From: Ignelater luminosus
Taxonomy: Eukaryota; Arthropoda; Insecta; Coleoptera; Elateridae
Length of the DNA stretch: 64,000 nt
Reading direction: 5' to 3'
Assembly (NCBI GenBank): GCA_011009095.1
Contig: VTPC01090589.1
Location: 698,206-762,205 of the forward strand
This document shows positions 10,197-25,300 of this stretch, piece after piece (positions within the stretch are counted from its first letter, which is position 1; every line of letters begins with the position of its first letter). The notes under the pieces are model-generated. The model was not told the origin of the DNA. It saw nothing but the letters and a program-made list of their open reading frames with translations, and made no database searches. A program made the position numbers and the translations under genes.

Positions 10197-13100
10197 GTAA
10201 CTATACTATTTTCCATCTCAATGTTACTTGTGGTTTATTGATGAGGTGATTAGTTTTCTGGTAGCTAAACGGTATAACGTAGCAGATCTCCGAATGACGT
10301 AATCGTTTTGCATTCCCTTTCTCTGTCTTTCATATGAACGAGTGACAGTTTGCTAGTGAGTATGAGTACTATACATTTTATCTAGTTTTGAAGAATCGAG
10401 ATTTAATATTTTCTAAGATCTTTAGATATACACTAATCTACGTCAATGTCAACTGGGAGTGAATATCGATAATAAACGATGTTTACGAATTAAAGTAGTA
10501 TTGCAAAATTGCCACTGTTTTTGAAACTGAGATGTTGCGCCCAACTTTTTTTCTGAAACGAAAAAGTATTCTGTTATATATTGTTTTAAGCATTTAAGTG
10601 AAGTTAATATGTGGAACTCTACTATTGCTGCAAAAGTCTATTTGAAGCTACTCATAAATACATTCTTTCACTTGTACGTTATAAACGTTAGAAGATTGTA
10701 CTGTATTTCGTAAATGAACAGTTTACAAGAATTTGAGTGTATTTTCAAGTATCATCTATTTTTTTAAAACCTTCATTTTACAAAGAAATATATTTATGTA
10801 TCAATTCTGTAACAAAGCATTAAGATCTAACCTAACCTTTTGAAGAATATTTAAATGCATTTTCTTTCTCAATAAATGAATAAAAAATTAAAACAATTTC
10901 TCATCTTTGACATGAAGAAATCAATAAAATCTGTATCGGCGTCGAATCTTATGTACTGGAAATCTTTGCTTACAGTAACCTATCGTTATTTGCAAAATTC
11001 ATTTTCTTTCGCTTCCGTCGCTTCAATAATTGTATTGAATTTTTGTTGGTATTTTCATCTTTAAGCCGTTTTCACACACGACAGAATTTGCGTTGATGTC
11101 ATTGGAGAAATCAAGAAGTGCGTTGTTTTAAATGAATCAGTCCAGCTGCCTCTTTTCCCACGAGTGTGACCTATTAAGACCTCTTTCAGACGAGATCCCG
11201 AGAACGCACTATCATAAAGAATAGCAACTGGAGTCTTATCCAATGCAATAATGTTTGTGACCAAGAGCAATTTGGTTGATTGTCAAATGTCAACCAACTG
11301 GACAAAACAATGAGATTGTCATGCGGAAGACATGGAGACATTACAGTTTTATTACTACTTTCCTGGTAATCACTTTTTGTTTTTACTTTACTTGATAGGG
11401 GCTTACAGTATACGAAATGCAAAGATGTTTTCAGGTTTGAGATTTGGATACATCGTCTCTAGCTTTTAGGTTTAAACATTATATTTCTCCAAGCCAATCC
11501 TAATTCGTCATTACTCATATACTGGATTCTTAAAGTCTTAAATACTGTGTACGCTCACCAGGTGTTGCTTGCTGCTATTTATTCATATCCTTTTTTCTTT
11601 TTTATTTTGTTTTGGAAAACAACAACCTGAAGAAACTTCCTTGGTTGCACAAAGCAAATTCTATTTGCCGAAACGATCGATTGCTTTTAGTGTTACCGCT
11701 AGTACTATAGCAGAATAGCTTTTACAAAAGTGATTTTTCATAATTTTGGGATATATGAAAGGATTGACCCATTTACTCATATTTTTTACGATCTCTTTTA
11801 TCGCTTAGTTTTTATTTCCACAAAGTAACAGCATCATTATTATTTTCTCCATTCGGTATTATTCGATGAAAAAAAATACAAACATCATAAAATACTGCTA
11901 AGCTTAATGTTTCCAGTTTTCATATAGCAGAGGTATCCTGCGCTTTTAATTAGTAAAAAACTTAATTTTGTTTCGCCCTCCATCAGGCTACATACGGTAG
12001 CCCACAATCAACTTCAAATCAAGGACAATTTGCCACTCCTGAAATGTGCAGCTCCTAACGCCGGTCCTGTTCATAAGTAGTTCATCGTATACAAAGCTTT
12101 TTTATCTGTAGGTCACCCTTAGTCCAACTTAAAGGAACGTCGGATTCAATTATTTATTCAGCCTTGGATGTTCCGTGTGTTTACTAGTATTGTATGAACG
12201 GAACACTCACGTTTTTATTTTTTTAAATTTTATTTTACAAAATTAAATTTCGGTTTATGGGATTAATATTAAAAATAAATATTTTCTCCTGTACACCACC
12301 GAGATTACAAACTGCTAAGTGTAAAGATATTAAGTATCTAATATTTTTTTTTACTTAAAATTAAAAAAAGCCGACGTGGAATGATCAAGTTTCTTCCAGT
12401 CCCAAATTCCCCTCCCATATGCCATTGCTGTAAAGAAAATCTGATTATGCAAAATAATTATGTATCTGTCTAAAAGTTGAGATGTAAAGAACCACCCTCG
12501 AGTTTCTCCCGATCGGATACTCCCATACTCTGCCGACGGACGCTGAATTTGTGTATACGTGCGTGTGAAATTAGCCTAAAAAACGAACGGGTACAAGCGA
12601 AAGGTCGACACCACCGCAACTTGCATTGATAGCGATATGATAATAATACGCCGATTAATTTGTCGGGTCGGCTACTGCGTGTAGACGGATCATTTATAAA
12701 CAAAGAATCTTTTATTATACCGACAATATCGATAATACCGACAATGATTTTGTCAGTGAAAACGTTGATTTTTTTTCTTTGAAAATAAAAGCAAGTAATA
12801 TTTATTTATTCATTTCCGTCTTGGAGATATTTAATATCTTGAATTTCGATAATACTATTATATACTGCAGTGGTAACTTGCTTGTTATTATTGTTGTTTT
12901 GATAACTGGCATAATTCGACCTTGAATATAATGAAGTACTTGAAATAATCGGCAATTACCAATTATACAAAAATTAAAGGTTTTATTTATTGCACCGCAT
13001 TAAGAAGCTCGCTAATAAGAACACAATACCATGAATTAATTATTAATTATTTTTAACAGAAAGATAACCTTTGTTTTCTCGTAAAAGGTTGTTCCAGATT

Positions 13101-13311
13101 TCAAGGAAATTGTTGGATTTGTGCCGTTTTTATATTAAATCTTGTTATCAATTCCAGAATGTATCTTATCTATCAGAGGCGGCACGTTTTTAAAATTTAA
13201 TTGTCGTCTCGATTCGGAGTTACGAGTAATTCTTCTAACAACTGCGCAAGTTTGTTATGAAGGTTCATGTGGACGGTGTCTGCGTATTAAAAGTATGTAA
13301 CTGGCGTAAAT
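10197..13311. promoter_or_regulatory. Gene-free region; CpG-rich 3' part is the probable promoter of the large gene
   Basis: No ORF here resembles a protein. 12470-12710 and 13170-13311 carry many CpG dinucleotides against a CpG-poor background, as expected near an active insect promoter and 5' UTR. The first coding exon starts at 13312. No TATA box or initiator can be assigned with confidence, and a 5' UTR intron is possible. Confidence 0.35.
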
Positions 13312-16300
13312 ATGGCGTTGAAGGAGGATGATAACAAACTTCGGTTAAATTGTAACGTGAACAACGAGCGAGAAGTAAACATCATAAACGTATACAAGGT
13401 GAAGAATCGTATTTTCGTGCTTCTGTTTCACTAGTTTATTTCTTTTTCGCATGATTATTGTGGTTAAAAAGTGTTAGTTTTCGTTTGGCATGGCGGCCAT
13501 GTTCGCATAGTGAATAGTTACAAAATATTAAAGGTGCGAAAAGTTTCGCAAATTCGACGACGTTCGTTTTGGCAACTGTTGTAAAATGCTTGTTTTGCGT
13601 AGAGACTCGGTGCCCTTGGAAATGTGATTGGAAGCATGTAATGAAGTGTCACCTCCTGCGTAGGCGTACTCTTGAATATTTCTGTTGCTGCAATTTGTTT
13701 GTTTGAATTGCTTGTTCAAGAATCGAGTGTCCAAGATGAACATGATAAGCGAGAACACTTCTACGGAATATAATGCCTTCAAAGCACGTATCATTTTATT
13801 TTTTGTTTAGTTACATTTTCCACTAATGTATATTGTGGTCAGAATGATTTCATGGGCATGTTTTATGACCACTTGTAGGTAGATGTTTACATTTAGCATT
13901 TAGTGATACCCCATTGTTAAGTATGCAAGTTTTTACCACCTTCCATGTTATATTTTGTTTTGCTAATTGCTTTTAGCATAGTTTTGGTCCCAAATGCTCA
14001 AATCATTTTAATTCGCTTCCAACAGTTGTCTAGTCTTTCATTTTATTTAATTCAAGAGTTCTCATTGAAATATAAATCTCTGTAAAGCTCAACATGGTAG
14101 GTTCATCATAAATATATTAGGTTAAATTACCATTTAGTAGTAGTACTTTAGTATAATTATTGCTGACAATATTCAATTATATTATAATACTGGTTTGTCT
14201 GGTATTTTTTGTGAGTGCATAGATGTGTATAAATATCTATTCATATATATACTAAGCTAAAAACTAATTTTAGATTGTTCAATATGGTTAATAGGTAAGT
14301 ATATAAATGAATATTCATACATCAATTTGTGTTTATGAGTCAATTTTCTTATTAATTATGTTTATGCCATGTTATCATTTTATTTATGTAATTAAACATT
14401 AGTTTAGTTAAATCACTTTCCTTGCAATAATGTTGCTCACATGTATAAGTTCTAGTCATAACCTGAGTCAGCAGAGATGTAATTACAATGAACTACTGCT
14501 AAAGAATTTCATAATGCATTTCTTCATATATGCAATCCTTTATAATTAACATCTATTTGTTTTTGGTAAACTTTCATTTAAAAGAATTCCATGTTAAAAT
14601 TTTGTGTTACACATAGTAATGGGTATTATTATGAATATATGAACGAATGTGTGTTTTGTTTTTCATTGACATGTTTGACCTGTTTTTGTTTTGAATTCTT
14701 TTTAATAATGTGATGCAAGAAATGTATGTGAATACAGTTTCCATATAATTTAAGATTTAAGAGATACATCAAAACAAATTAATTAGGCAGATATAAATTA
14801 GATTATAATGAACTAAAATTACATTTAAAGTATGATGGTGAATGTGTATGTTTATACCTAGGTATGCCTAATGGGGCAAAATTAGATCAAATTAGCATTA
14901 GTATTTTACCAGAATAGGAATACCTTCAATATATTAATGCCCATTTATTGTAACTGCCCATGTCCCCTTGTTATATCTATTAGTTTTCTGCATGTTCGAT
15001 ATTGGTACGATTTTCTAAGCATAGGTGATGATTGTCTTCAATATCGTCAATAAAAAATTTAGTCTCAGTTATAATAGCACTATTCAAGTAGATATCACAA
15101 TAGTTTTGAATAAGTTTCAAATCATTTTGACTTCGACGATCTAGTTTAGTTATTATAATGTTTTTTCAATTTCAGAGGTTAGAATTTGTGCTTAACAATA
15201 AATCGGAATCTTTCCCAAATAAAGTTGAATCTTTAATACAAGTTTGGATACAAGTGAGTCAATGCCGCTTAACCGAACACAAACAATATGTTGTACATCT
15301 TATGGATTGGCTTAAATTGCATACTCTTAATATCGTGCTTACTGGTGACTGGAAAAAGTTTAAAGGTTAGATTTTCACCCATCAAGTTATTTGCTGTAAT
15401 AATACAATTAAAACTTTTAGATACTTACGAAGAGAAACTTCTTCGAGTAGTAAAGCATTGTGAGATGTTGTTATTACATTCAAACAACATATATTCTTTG
15501 AGATGTAGGAAGTTGGCCGAAGTTATTAAAGATCCTTGGGGAAATCCTACTTTAAACCGTTTACTTAATGATCCAGAAGTTGTTATTGGCCCTCAAGGTA
15601 TTTATCTGAAACAAGATTGTCAACAAATGGAAAAAAATTTTTTCTGTGATTGTAGAGATTGAATTCTTCTCTATGGAAACGGGTTATTTAATATCTACTC
15701 GGTTAAGAAAATTATGTGAATCTCACTGTGAGGACTTGGCATTAAATCTTGTTAGTGCTTTCATGCAGTGTCAAGAAATGGCTGAAGCTCAACATTTTAG
15801 TATGAATGCCACGGAGGATCAGAAACGCTTCATTTTGGATGTCTATATAGCATTACTGTATAAATACAAGAAAACCGAACTAATCATCTCGAAGGTAAGT
15901 GATTTCATATGTTTTTTATACAATTATAAATGAATATGAATATAAATTTATTTAATTGGTGTTAATAATCCAAGAAAAATGTTCTATCATTATCTAAATG
16001 CTGGCAGTTGAAAGAAAGAAAAAATACAGTTCTGTAGCTTTTATTTAATTATTATTTATTTAAAATCTTAAAATAACATTTGCAACGGATCTATGAAACA
16101 CAGTACATTCCCATTGTAAACTCATTTGATACCGTCACTAGTAATTATTTAGTTATGAGATGTAATGTCAGTTAAAATTATTTTACTAATTGAAAAATCT
16201 ACAGACCAAACACAATAAAATTCCATTAACTTTGGCTAAATGAGAGGTAATTGTTAGTCAAATCAGTGAAAGTCTAAATAATTATCAAAATTAGTAAATA

Positions 16301-19300
16301 AAATTGCAAAATATAATAAGAGATAATGGTAGTTGATATTAATTTAAATAAGAAAGAAGAGATTTATAAAAATATTAAATATGATGGCCCTCATTTCAGT
16401 TGCTAGCATAATTAAATACAGCAATCTTTAGATTTTTAGAATTTCATCAGTGCTCTTATTATTACATAATAATTAGAAACTGATCATTCATGAAAAATGT
16501 TTTGTGTCTGTGGTAAACATTATTAACATGCTCTCAATATTAAATAATGAGTTTGAAGGATTTCAAATTTACTCAAAAACTACACATCCAACATCAAAAA
16601 CACAAACATCACAGTTATGGTCACTTTCGTGTAATTTGATGCATCAATGAAAAGCATTCAAAAACAGTTATGTACTGGTATCAAAATCAAGTGTTCTATT
16701 TTAAAGAAGATTTTCACAAAAAATCGAAAAACAAGAAGCAAAAACATCAATAAACTGATTTCCAAAATATGTAACTTTAATTGACATTGTATCTCTTTAA
16801 AAACCAGTCTGTACACTGTGAATTAAGAGTAGTTTATTGCTGTTTTTGCTTTTCAAGATAAATCATGGCTTACTAGATGTTATCTAGGTTTTCAAATTTC
16901 TTTAAATCCAAATATATATGCAATGAATAGGAATATTAAAAAAAGTAAATACTAAGTAACCAGATTTAACTAACAATAGAAGAAAGTATTTTTGCAATTG
17001 TTGCACTCTAAAAGACCATAGATCGGCGTGACTGTTTTTTTAAATGGACCGCCTACTTGATTCTGATGTCATTGAATAACTCGATTTGAATGTATTTCAG
17101 TGATATAAATTGAATTGTCTTTGTTTGTAAATGAAAGTCTACAGTACCAAACTGCCTAGAAGAATCATCACCTAACAAAAAACTAAATAGTTGATTAAAA
17201 TAGTAGTTAGACATTTTTCATTTATTAAAAGAATTCTTTAAAAGTACATTTCTTTTGTTTTATTAGATTATTTCTTCTTAACAAAAAACGCTCGTTTCTT
17301 TTAAACAACTTTCAAAAACAAAAAAATAACTAGAAAAGCATTTAAAGCGATATCACAACCAGGTAGGCGTTTCATTTAAAAGAGAAACCTTCGTATCTAT
17401 CGCGAAAATACTTTTATTCATTTTGTTGGTTAAAAATCTTGTTAATCAGCATTTATCATTTTTTGATATTCTTATTCATTAGTGATATTTAGCTTTAAAG
17501 AAATTTGAAAATCTTGGGCACACTGTATGTGGTCAGCTATGACTGTTGCTCTTGGCTAAATTTTGACTAGACAATTATTTTGATTTCTGGCAATAAGCGA
17601 GCAAACAATCTCATAAAAATATTCTGCTTCATAGTCAGCAGTTTAAATTGATTGGGGCAAAATGCATTTTTGAATATAAATGGAGAAACTTTCTACTATT
17701 CTTCTTTTACGTTGGCGTCCAAAATAGCGACGCTTGGTTGGTTGTAGCTTTGCAGGACCGGCGTGGTCGCCCAAGGATAGCCAAATTCTTGGGGTAGTTA
17801 AAATTTAAAACCAACAAAAAACCGTTAATGAATTTGCATTGAATAAAAATAATATGCGTCTAAAAAGTCTTAGGCGATAGAAATTATGTTTAATACAGTC
17901 ATTTTTCCTCTAACTGCAAAAGTCTCAAAATGAAACCGCGTTTTTGTTAATTTGTGTGTCTATTAAGGAAATCTCAAACAAAAACGACTAAAACCTAATA
18001 AAAATTTCATTTAGGAAATAAATATGAAGTTTGTTATTATTTCTGTTACACTACCAAGGCTGCTGGAATCGGTGTCTGGCCCTGGTATCTCTAAGAGTCA
18101 GTAGACCTGCAAGAACTTGGAGGTCCAGAAACATCTGAGGCTTTGTAAGAACCTGAATGACTGAAAAAATCCAGAATTTTACAAAGTGGAAGCCTGAAAG
18201 AACCTAAAAGTTGACAAAAATTTGCATATTTGAAGAAACCTTAGCCCTTTATAAACAAAGACCTGGCAAGAATCCAATACTATGCAAAAACCACAAATAA
18301 CCATGACAACTTAGAAACAAAAGAATTTAGAAGTGTACAAGGACCTTGCAAAGATATGATGCTGCCAAAAATCAGGAAATCGAAACATTGTGACTTTAGA
18401 AAATTTATATAGGATATTCTCCATCTTGGTCTGCAATGCAATGATAAAAAGATTCTTCTAATTTTCATGTTCAATGTTCGACTATAAATCAGAGTTCTAA
18501 TTTGTGATGTTTAGACCATCATGGGATCAAGTGGAGAGAGTGTTATGTTTAGAATGATATAGTCTTTCTTTCTAAATGATTTCTAATAAATTTAACCTCA
18601 AAAATCTTCTGCATTGAAAACTGTGCAATCTCAACTATTTAAGCGTTGCAAGAACTATTGCATGTAAGCGCCCCCCTCTCCAAGTATTTTCTTATTTTCT
18701 TTATAAAAAAAATTTAAGTAAGCCACGTCCATGGGCTCTCCCAAAAATCGTGGCACCCAAAGCTCAGGCCTCAGGGATCTTGCTGGGAAGGTGACTCTAA
18801 CGTAGCAATTGCTTTATGAATTTCTGTTGTGTAACTGTCAGTGAATTTAGCAATGCTTGAAAGGAATTTTTCAAAACAAAGTTAATAAATGGAGCATCAA
18901 TTAGCCGAAATTACAAATTACGATTTTTATGAAGGAGGCAAGAAAATTTAGGGCTTCGCTACACCTAAACCGTTGATTTTGAAAAACATTTTAAAAATCA
19001 TGATCTAGATAATTTGAGTTCCATCTTCATCGACTTTATTTTCATTATGAATCTTATACAATGAAAATTGTTCTGGTTACTGGAGTTGAATTCAAAAAAT
19101 GAATTCTTTTTAATAAAATATTTTTTAATAATTAAGGCCATTAAAATTGTCAAATAGTTTAATTACCGACAAAGTGAATATTATCGGCACTTCGATTTTG
19201 TTTTCTTTTAAACGCGTTTCTGCCGCACGCGGTTTCTTTGCTTCCTCGAATTTCGTCGGTAGTCTTTGAAATATCAAAGCCGTACCGCTAAAATTCGTGG

Positions 19301-22300
19301 AAGTAAAACACTGCATACGGCTAAAATGCGTGAAAAAAAAATGGTAACTAACTAAAATAATATGAAAACCACTTACTGCATAATTGATTGTTTCACGGAG
19401 ATGGACAGCACTGCCTTTTTGCCCGTTGTTTACATAGTACTCCAAACATGTGCAATTAATTATAATTCTTTCTTGCGTTGTTAATTGCGCTCCAAAATGC
19501 AATAGTTTAGAATCTGGCGTGAGTAGTTACAAAGAAGAGAATCTGTCCAGCAACAACCATTTATTCGCGCGGAAACCGAACGGAATTTGTTTTACCCGTC
19601 TGCAGGTGTCTTTTGTTTCATACAGATTTTCAATTATCCTAATAAAACATAATGAGTGATATTCTTGATTAACGCGAATAAGACTGTTGATTATAAAAAA
19701 TAAGTAAAATTATAAATACAAAATACACAAATGGTGTCACAATCTCATTGCGATCTCGCTGAAAGTTGACCGAAAACTGACGCTGCTGGCTTCGTAATCG
19801 CGACGTCGTTTATCCCCCCCCCTGCCCAAACTACACGTATTTAAATTTTACTTTTTCAAAGTTGTAAAAACAAAGTTTTTTTTTAATTATATCAGGTTCA
19901 TTTGCAAAAACTGATAACATTTACAACAAAACAAATAATTAAATGATGTCAAGTGTGTTAAGTTTAGACCCTATAATGCTATACTGTTACGATCAGCTGA
20001 TCGACAATCTTTGTGTCCAGTTCCTGATTGGTTGACCTTCGCATGTCAACCAATCAGCAGCTTTTTCAGTGGCATCGTGTCATCATGATTACTGCTCTTG
20101 GACGCCAGCAATGACTAGAAGGGAAAAAACCTCGAAACATACAGGATGTTTTATTTATATTGTGCGTTTCCCGATCACCTTGTATAAAGAAGGCTTATGT
20201 CTAAAACCTTGGTAATTATTTCTAAAGACTTAAGATTAAATTTTACTTTATTAAATTTGTAAAATTAAGTTTTTTTAATTATATCAGGACTAATCGTAAG
20301 GTTGATGATATTATACTATATAAAGCTGTTAGGTTTGGACTGAAGTTGCTCTATTTAAAGGACAAGTTGGGACCTTGGATTTGGTCGCCGGGGGGGGGGG
20401 GGGGGGTAAAGAATGTTGGTATAAAGACTAATTTTGATGCTGCACACGAAAATGTCATTTGGGCGGTTAGCTATTATTTTGGACTACTTGGCGAATTCTT
20501 TGCTGAAATTTTCGTTTTTTTTCTCTTTTTATTTATATTATACACGACATAAAAAAATTTTACTTTTGTTCTGATATTTTAATATTGTTGATAATGAAAA
20601 GTGATCTGAAGTGTGAAAAACTACTGGCATAGGAACAAAATAGCATATAAAACGTTTTCCTAAAATTTATTGTCAAATAATTATAATCAAAATCTTAGTT
20701 TTTAAATTTACCCAAATGTCTGCTTTATAATATATGGCAATATTATCTGCAAAACTCAAAATACTTCCTTCCGAATGTACTAAAACTAATTTGTTCACAT
20801 AAATGTTAAAGAGTATTGAACCTACTACTGGTCCTTGAGGAACACCAACTGTGGCATACTGTTGGTTCTTTATTATCAGTTATTCTGCATCAATGTCGGA
20901 TATTCAAAAAAACTTGCATTTTATTTCCATGACAACAAAAGCAGGTTAATTCCATATCTAATCCTATAGGTACTTTGTTTGCCTAGTTGTACGAATGTAC
21001 AAAATCTTAAAATGTTAATACATCTCCAAACTTTCTACACACTCCAGCATCTCAAATGCATAACCCATCACTGAATAGAGTATTTTCATTGTATACACGC
21101 TTCTTATGTTTCTTTTTAAGAAAATGAAAAACTACCGTAATACATTGCTGGTGGCACATCTGTTAAATTTACATCACACATATGGTGATAATCAGCTGAA
21201 CTTTGCGGCAAGCAAAAATAGAATTAGAAATCTGTTCCATTTATTTACAATTACAAATGTTGACCATTTTCTATTAAGTTTATATTGCAGAATTACATTT
21301 TAAGAATCAGAAATAAATAATGAAACAAAAGAAGAAAATATTTGAAAAATGAATTTAAAATTTTTTTAAATCTTGCTGTTACATTAAATGCTAAAGTTAG
21401 GTATAATATTTCTTGGGGTGCAATTAGAATAAACATGAGACTCCAAACTTGTCATTCGCAACAAAAAAAATCTTTAAATTCTTCATTCGGATTAAACACT
21501 GTATAAGCATTGGGTAAACAACTTTTCAATCCTGCCTAATAGTGAGCTAAGAATTATCTAAACTGTGCAGTAAGCAAAAAGGAAACCAAAATACTTACAA
21601 AGATCATAGGGTTAGGTTATCTTTACCTGACGTTTATTTTGAACGTACTCTTAGATTCTACATAATAAATTTTGAAAATATCAAAAAAGTGTGGGCAAAA
21701 TTTATTTTTATCTTATTAAGCTTAGGAAGATAGCAAAAATTGAAAATAGTAAGAAAATAGTAGTAGTAATGAGAGGGCCACTGCTCGTGTCAATGCCTCT
21801 AATCATTTAGGCATTTCTGAAATGCAAGATTTTAAGTACATACATAGTAATGCTAAGAATGTCACATTTTAGAAGTGTTACTACAAGGCACCATGACATG
21901 CAATCTGATTGTGATAAGAACAAATCCTAATTATGTAGGGGCCATACATAATTGGAAATAAAGTTCTTGTGCATATGTTAGTGTTAAGCTCTGTGATTTT
22001 GTCTTGGGCAACAATCTTAGGTTATAGATAGTTCTGTCACTGTTGATAAAAATATGACAAAAATGTAGGGGCACTTATTGCCACTAACAATGTCATGTTT
22101 GTTGTCAAGTTTGTACTCACTAGGGGTTGCCTCAATTTCGAAAACATTGAGTTCATCTCTTCACTGTTACTAAATAAATTAAATTAGAAAACTTACAAAT
22201 CAGATCTTCCGATGATTTTAATCTGAGTTAACTATAATTGCTATATATATTGGGTTAGAGGACTCCTTTTTATAACAACTGTATTCATAAAATCGCTTTT

Positions 22301-25300
22301 TTGTTTATATTCAGTGCACCGCAATACATTCTTTCTAACTGACAAAAAGTACTTCACATAGTTCTAGTTGAATTTTATCGTTATACTTACTATTGCATGC
22401 AGCATCTCACTTCTTATCTATACCATATCCATACAATGTGTCCAAAAGACGCTTTTAAGATACTTTGCTGAGCATTCACAGATAGCATCAAATAAGCAAC
22501 TAATGCCCCATAAAAGCGTATTTATTTTGTTTTAGCAATTTTTGCATAACAAATGAATTTCTTTGATAAAACTCCACGATTTTGTGTGTTAGATGTCATG
22601 GCACACTATGATGAAAACTGATTTTCACTTCATAACTCGGTAAAACAAAAGAATAGCTATGTCAAACCATGTATCACTGAAAAGCATTTAAGGCGTGCAG
22701 TTCAGTAATATGAAAATCAAGTAGGCATTCCATTAGAAAAAATTTGGATTTACGTTTGACCGCCACAGTAAAACAAAAAACAATTGCGAAAATAATTTTT
22801 TTGTGTTTCGGAGTAAATTCTCTAAAACACTCTTTTTGCTGTTCTTTTCTATCTTTGCTCGTTCCTGAGATATTTCACTTAAAAAAAAATAAGATAATTT
22901 TGTTTTTAGCAAATATCTAGTAAGCCGTGAACTTTTTTGAAAAAACAAAAACATAAGTAAACTGATCTCCAAAATAGCCAAAACTTTTCTAATTTAACCG
23001 ACTCTGTACCTCTTACAATTTCCAAGATCCCAATAGTGAGCATTGAAATGTGGACACACTGTATATTATTTATTGAGCCCAAATCTTTCATGGTAGCCAA
23101 CTTTATTAAAAAACAATCGAGATGTCACATTTTGTAATTATAAACAGCTCAACTTTCTTTAATAGAAAGAAAAAGTTTGTTATGTTTTGTCTAGATAATT
23201 GTTTTAGTTCAATTTAATAATAGATAAAAAAAAAAGGTAAAACAAAAGTATTTTGATAAGAAACAAGACTTCTTGAGACTTGACTCAAAACTGAAAAATA
23301 ATTTAATGTATACATCATAATGAATCTTATTTTTATATTCTAGCTCAAAAATCTATCTTTGATGGAGGGATTGGAATTGTTGAAACGCTTTGCGCATAAA
23401 CGAGTCAATATTTCAAAGATATGGAGACACAGTAATCGCATTGCACATTTGGCTGCACAAGTGTACGTTACAGCAGCAGTTGTGAAACCACCAGAAGAAA
23501 GTGTTACTATATTAGAAACACTTTTGGATACTTGGTTTTCTCTTAATGAAGCCACGGAGAATCTGGATTCGTTAATGTCTGCTATAAGGCGAATTATTCA
23601 ACCGGCTGATTCTGCAGTTCATCTCTACATATTTTGTGAAGCAGTACACAAAAAGGTAATTAGTGTAGTTTTTTTTCTCGTGCCGAATTATATTTACATT
23701 GTTGGAAATCAGAGATTCTATTAATTTAAGAGTAGTAATTAGCAAGTTTTAACTTTTGTTACAGTTTGGAGCTAGAATGAAAACATTTACCATTGAGCTT
23801 TATATTCGTGCTTTAACAACTGGTATGAATGATCTAGAAAGGCAGAAAAATGAAGATGACACTGTGAAAGTCGCTGAAACAACTCGGCAGTTGGCTCATG
23901 GATTCTTATGCTTGGCAGATGTACTTGAAGAACATACAAAAGTTAGTCGAGAATGCGTTTTAACATCATTTAGTTTGCAACCAACTGAGGCAACATTAGA
24001 TAGAATTGTGCGGTTAGCAGAACTTTCTGGACATGAAGTTTTAGATACTGGACAAAATTGGAAATGCAAATTACATCCTCCTGTACGCCCTACAGATGAA
24101 CTTTGCTGGAAATGTGATGTTTGTGGTGATTACATGAGTCAACCACACTTTGAAGCCGTTTTAAATACTAACACCGCCTTAAACGAGGCTCTGACAGCAG
24201 AACAGTTAGGACTGAGTTCACAACTTTGTGATGATCTGGTTGTTGTGTTATCTAGCCCACGATACCAGCTCTTTAACTGGCTTTTACGTTGGCAAGATTT
24301 GCATAGATTATGTGTTTTATACCTGAATGATCCAGAAGGCACCAAGAATCTTGTTACCGAGTTGAAATTTTTGGACATAGATTATTCCATGTTTATGGGA
24401 ATGAAACGTGAACCAGAAGATGAAGAGTTAACAGGCATTGAACGTGGATACGAACGTTTTCTTGAAGAAGAGATTTACACAGAAGAACGAATTAGTCCAA
24501 CTAGTGAAGATTCTGTTTCACAAGATTCTCGCCCATATAGTTCTGGAAGTGATGGAATGGGAGAACATATCAATTTATTACCACCGCCATCTACTGGAAA
24601 GTCTGATCCAAATGTTCTAAAAAGTCTTCGTTTGTTTAGACCCAATTTGAAACGTTCTAAACCAAATAATTTACATAGCGAAGTACCACCTAAAGTGTTT
24701 GTAACTAGTGAATCAGTTTCTCCTCTTGCAATGTCGTCTACTGGTACAGCTGCTCGAGATAAACATGTTAACGCTTTTATAGATAAATATTTAGGTGGAT
24801 ATAATTTACTTGCAAGTCAAATGCAGCAACAGCAAATATATGATGCCAGTAAATCAAAACTTCCTACTCAAACATATACAAATCCTCATCATCATATAAG
24901 TCAGATGGGAAGTTATCGAGGACATCCAAATACACTATGGAGCAATTATAAACCCAATGTATATAATGTACCATCGAATCAATCAATGAAGATATCTAAT
25001 ATTAGAAACTTATCTCCATTTGCCAGTACACAACCTACATCATCATTTGTACATCCTAGAATAGAGCATATTAAAAGATCATTGGAACTTGTAGCTAGAC
25101 CGTCTGAAGTTAAAAAAGCTTCAGTATACGATTTATCAAAAGTTCAATCTTACACAAAGTTGGATACTGGTATAGTTTCACCTTCTAGTAGTATTAATCC
25201 TAATTCACGTACCACCACACAACAGAATTTTTTTCATAACTCAAAAAATGGGAGTAATTTTTTAGTTAATAGTTCTAATATGCAACAGGATCAAAGTTGT

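Larger units (their letters stand above)
15895..23343 (+). other. Intron 4 of the large gene (7.4 kb), repeat-rich
   Basis: Donor AAG/GTAAGT, acceptor TATTCTAG. It holds TA-flanked MITE copies (22434-23061, about 17003-17529, part at about 16560-16820), a LINE reverse transcriptase relic (20673-20879), a diverged direct repeat (19840-19990 and 20230-20350), palindromes (19990-20057) and homopolymers (9 C at 19814-19822, 17 G at 20390-20406). No separate gene seen. Confidence 0.8.

Noticed and set aside
15360..15662. Two apparent +1 frameshifts at A-runs in the early exons of the large gene
   Set aside because: Both are explained by canonical phase-1 GT-AG introns of 55 and 58 nt (15366-15420 and 15598-15655) that restore the frame exactly and match intron sizes elsewhere in the window.
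18060..18420. Loose periodic AAGAACCTG-like words suggesting a minisatellite
   Set aside because: No constant period or alignable unit could be found; composition bias only.
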